Assembly (NCBI GenBank): GCA_035527455.1
Contig: DATLAN010000390.1
Location: 1 to 5,278, forward strand
DNA length: 5,278 nucleotides
From: DATLAN01 sp035527455
GTDB lineage: Bacteria > Planctomycetota > Planctomycetia > Pirellulales > Thermoguttaceae
Reading direction: 5' to 3'
A model generated the notes under the pieces. The model worked only from the letters and a program-made list of their open reading frames with translations, was not told the DNA's origin and ran no database searches. Made by a program: the position numbers and the translations under genes. Of this stretch, positions 5,166 through 5,278 are shown piece by piece. Numbering within the stretch: position 1 is the stretch's first letter; each line of letters starts with the position of its first letter.

Positions 5166-5278
5166 CGTTTCTCGTCGGAAACCTGCGGTTGGCGGTGGAG
5201 GCATCGGCGGGGCGGCACGCTCGCTTCGGTGTCTTGGCCGAGCGTTTCTCTCGGCGACGGCGGGACTTGCGCAGCGGA
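5166..5278. other. Window end without a secure gene
   Basis: No start codon with a ribosome binding site, no conserved protein motif and no RNA gene is recognised here. Both strands have at least one frame open to the window end, which means little in DNA this rich in G and C. The minus-strand open frame runs on to a TGA overlapping ATG 5078; see the rejected list. A gene fragment entering from the right cannot be excluded. Confidence 0.4.

Noticed and set aside
5075..5278. Minus-strand frame open from the window end to a TGA overlapping ATG 5078
   Set aside because: The ATGA overlap is tempting as a third operon gene, but the 67 visible codons show no recognisable motif, and the frame passes through the TTGACA/GTTTACA region and the ribosome binding site. 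It needs sequence beyond 5278 to settle.
1..5278. CRISPR array, tRNA, rRNA, transposase, prophage or defence island
   Set aside because: I found no regularly spaced repeats, no tRNA- or rRNA-like sequence, and no transposase or phage motif in any frame.

Overview
The window reads as chromosomal DNA from a GC-rich bacterium, most likely a planctomycete. This rests on family knowledge, not on any marker search. The clues are a B12-dependent ribonucleotide reductase with a long low-complexity tail, a small N-terminal zinc ribbon fused to a membrane domain, a Tat-exported tandem metallo-beta-lactamase-fold protein, and intergenic DNA made of GGATGAA-type and CTCTCCC/GGGAGAG-type repeats.

Layout. 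Positions 1-899 (+) hold the 3' end of nrdJ, the adenosylcobalamin-dependent ribonucleotide reductase. Positions 900-1341 are non-coding. They hold a short direct repeat, a palindromic REP-like element, a second hairpin and a convincing intrinsic terminator at 1106-1136, followed by an extended -10 promoter at 1235-1264. That promoter faces a zinc-ribbon/CD225 (dispanin-like) membrane protein (1342-1884, +) and a DUF2752 membrane protein (1961-2398, +), a probable two-gene unit. A hairpin with a short T run (2405-2434) may separate this unit from a 661-residue Tat-secreted protein with two MBL-fold domains and a C-terminal Ig-like domain (2472-4457, +). On the minus strand lies a DUF433 antitoxin-like / DUF5615 PIN-like toxin pair (5078 down to 4462). 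It converges on the MBL gene with only 4 bp between stop codons. The last 200 bp (5079-5278) hold the ribosome binding site and probable control region of the pair; I see no secure gene there.

How the genes relate. nrdJ (DNA precursor synthesis), the CD225-DUF2752 couplet (membrane, function unknown), the exported MBL protein (hydrolase, substrate unknown) and the toxin-antitoxin-like module look like four independent units, not one pathway. I see no clear new defence or mobile system. The points most worth following are the MBL protein, whose two domains each replace a different metal-ligand position with Gln, the zinc-ribbon CD225/DUF2752 couplet, and the structured region ending in the 1106-1136 terminator.
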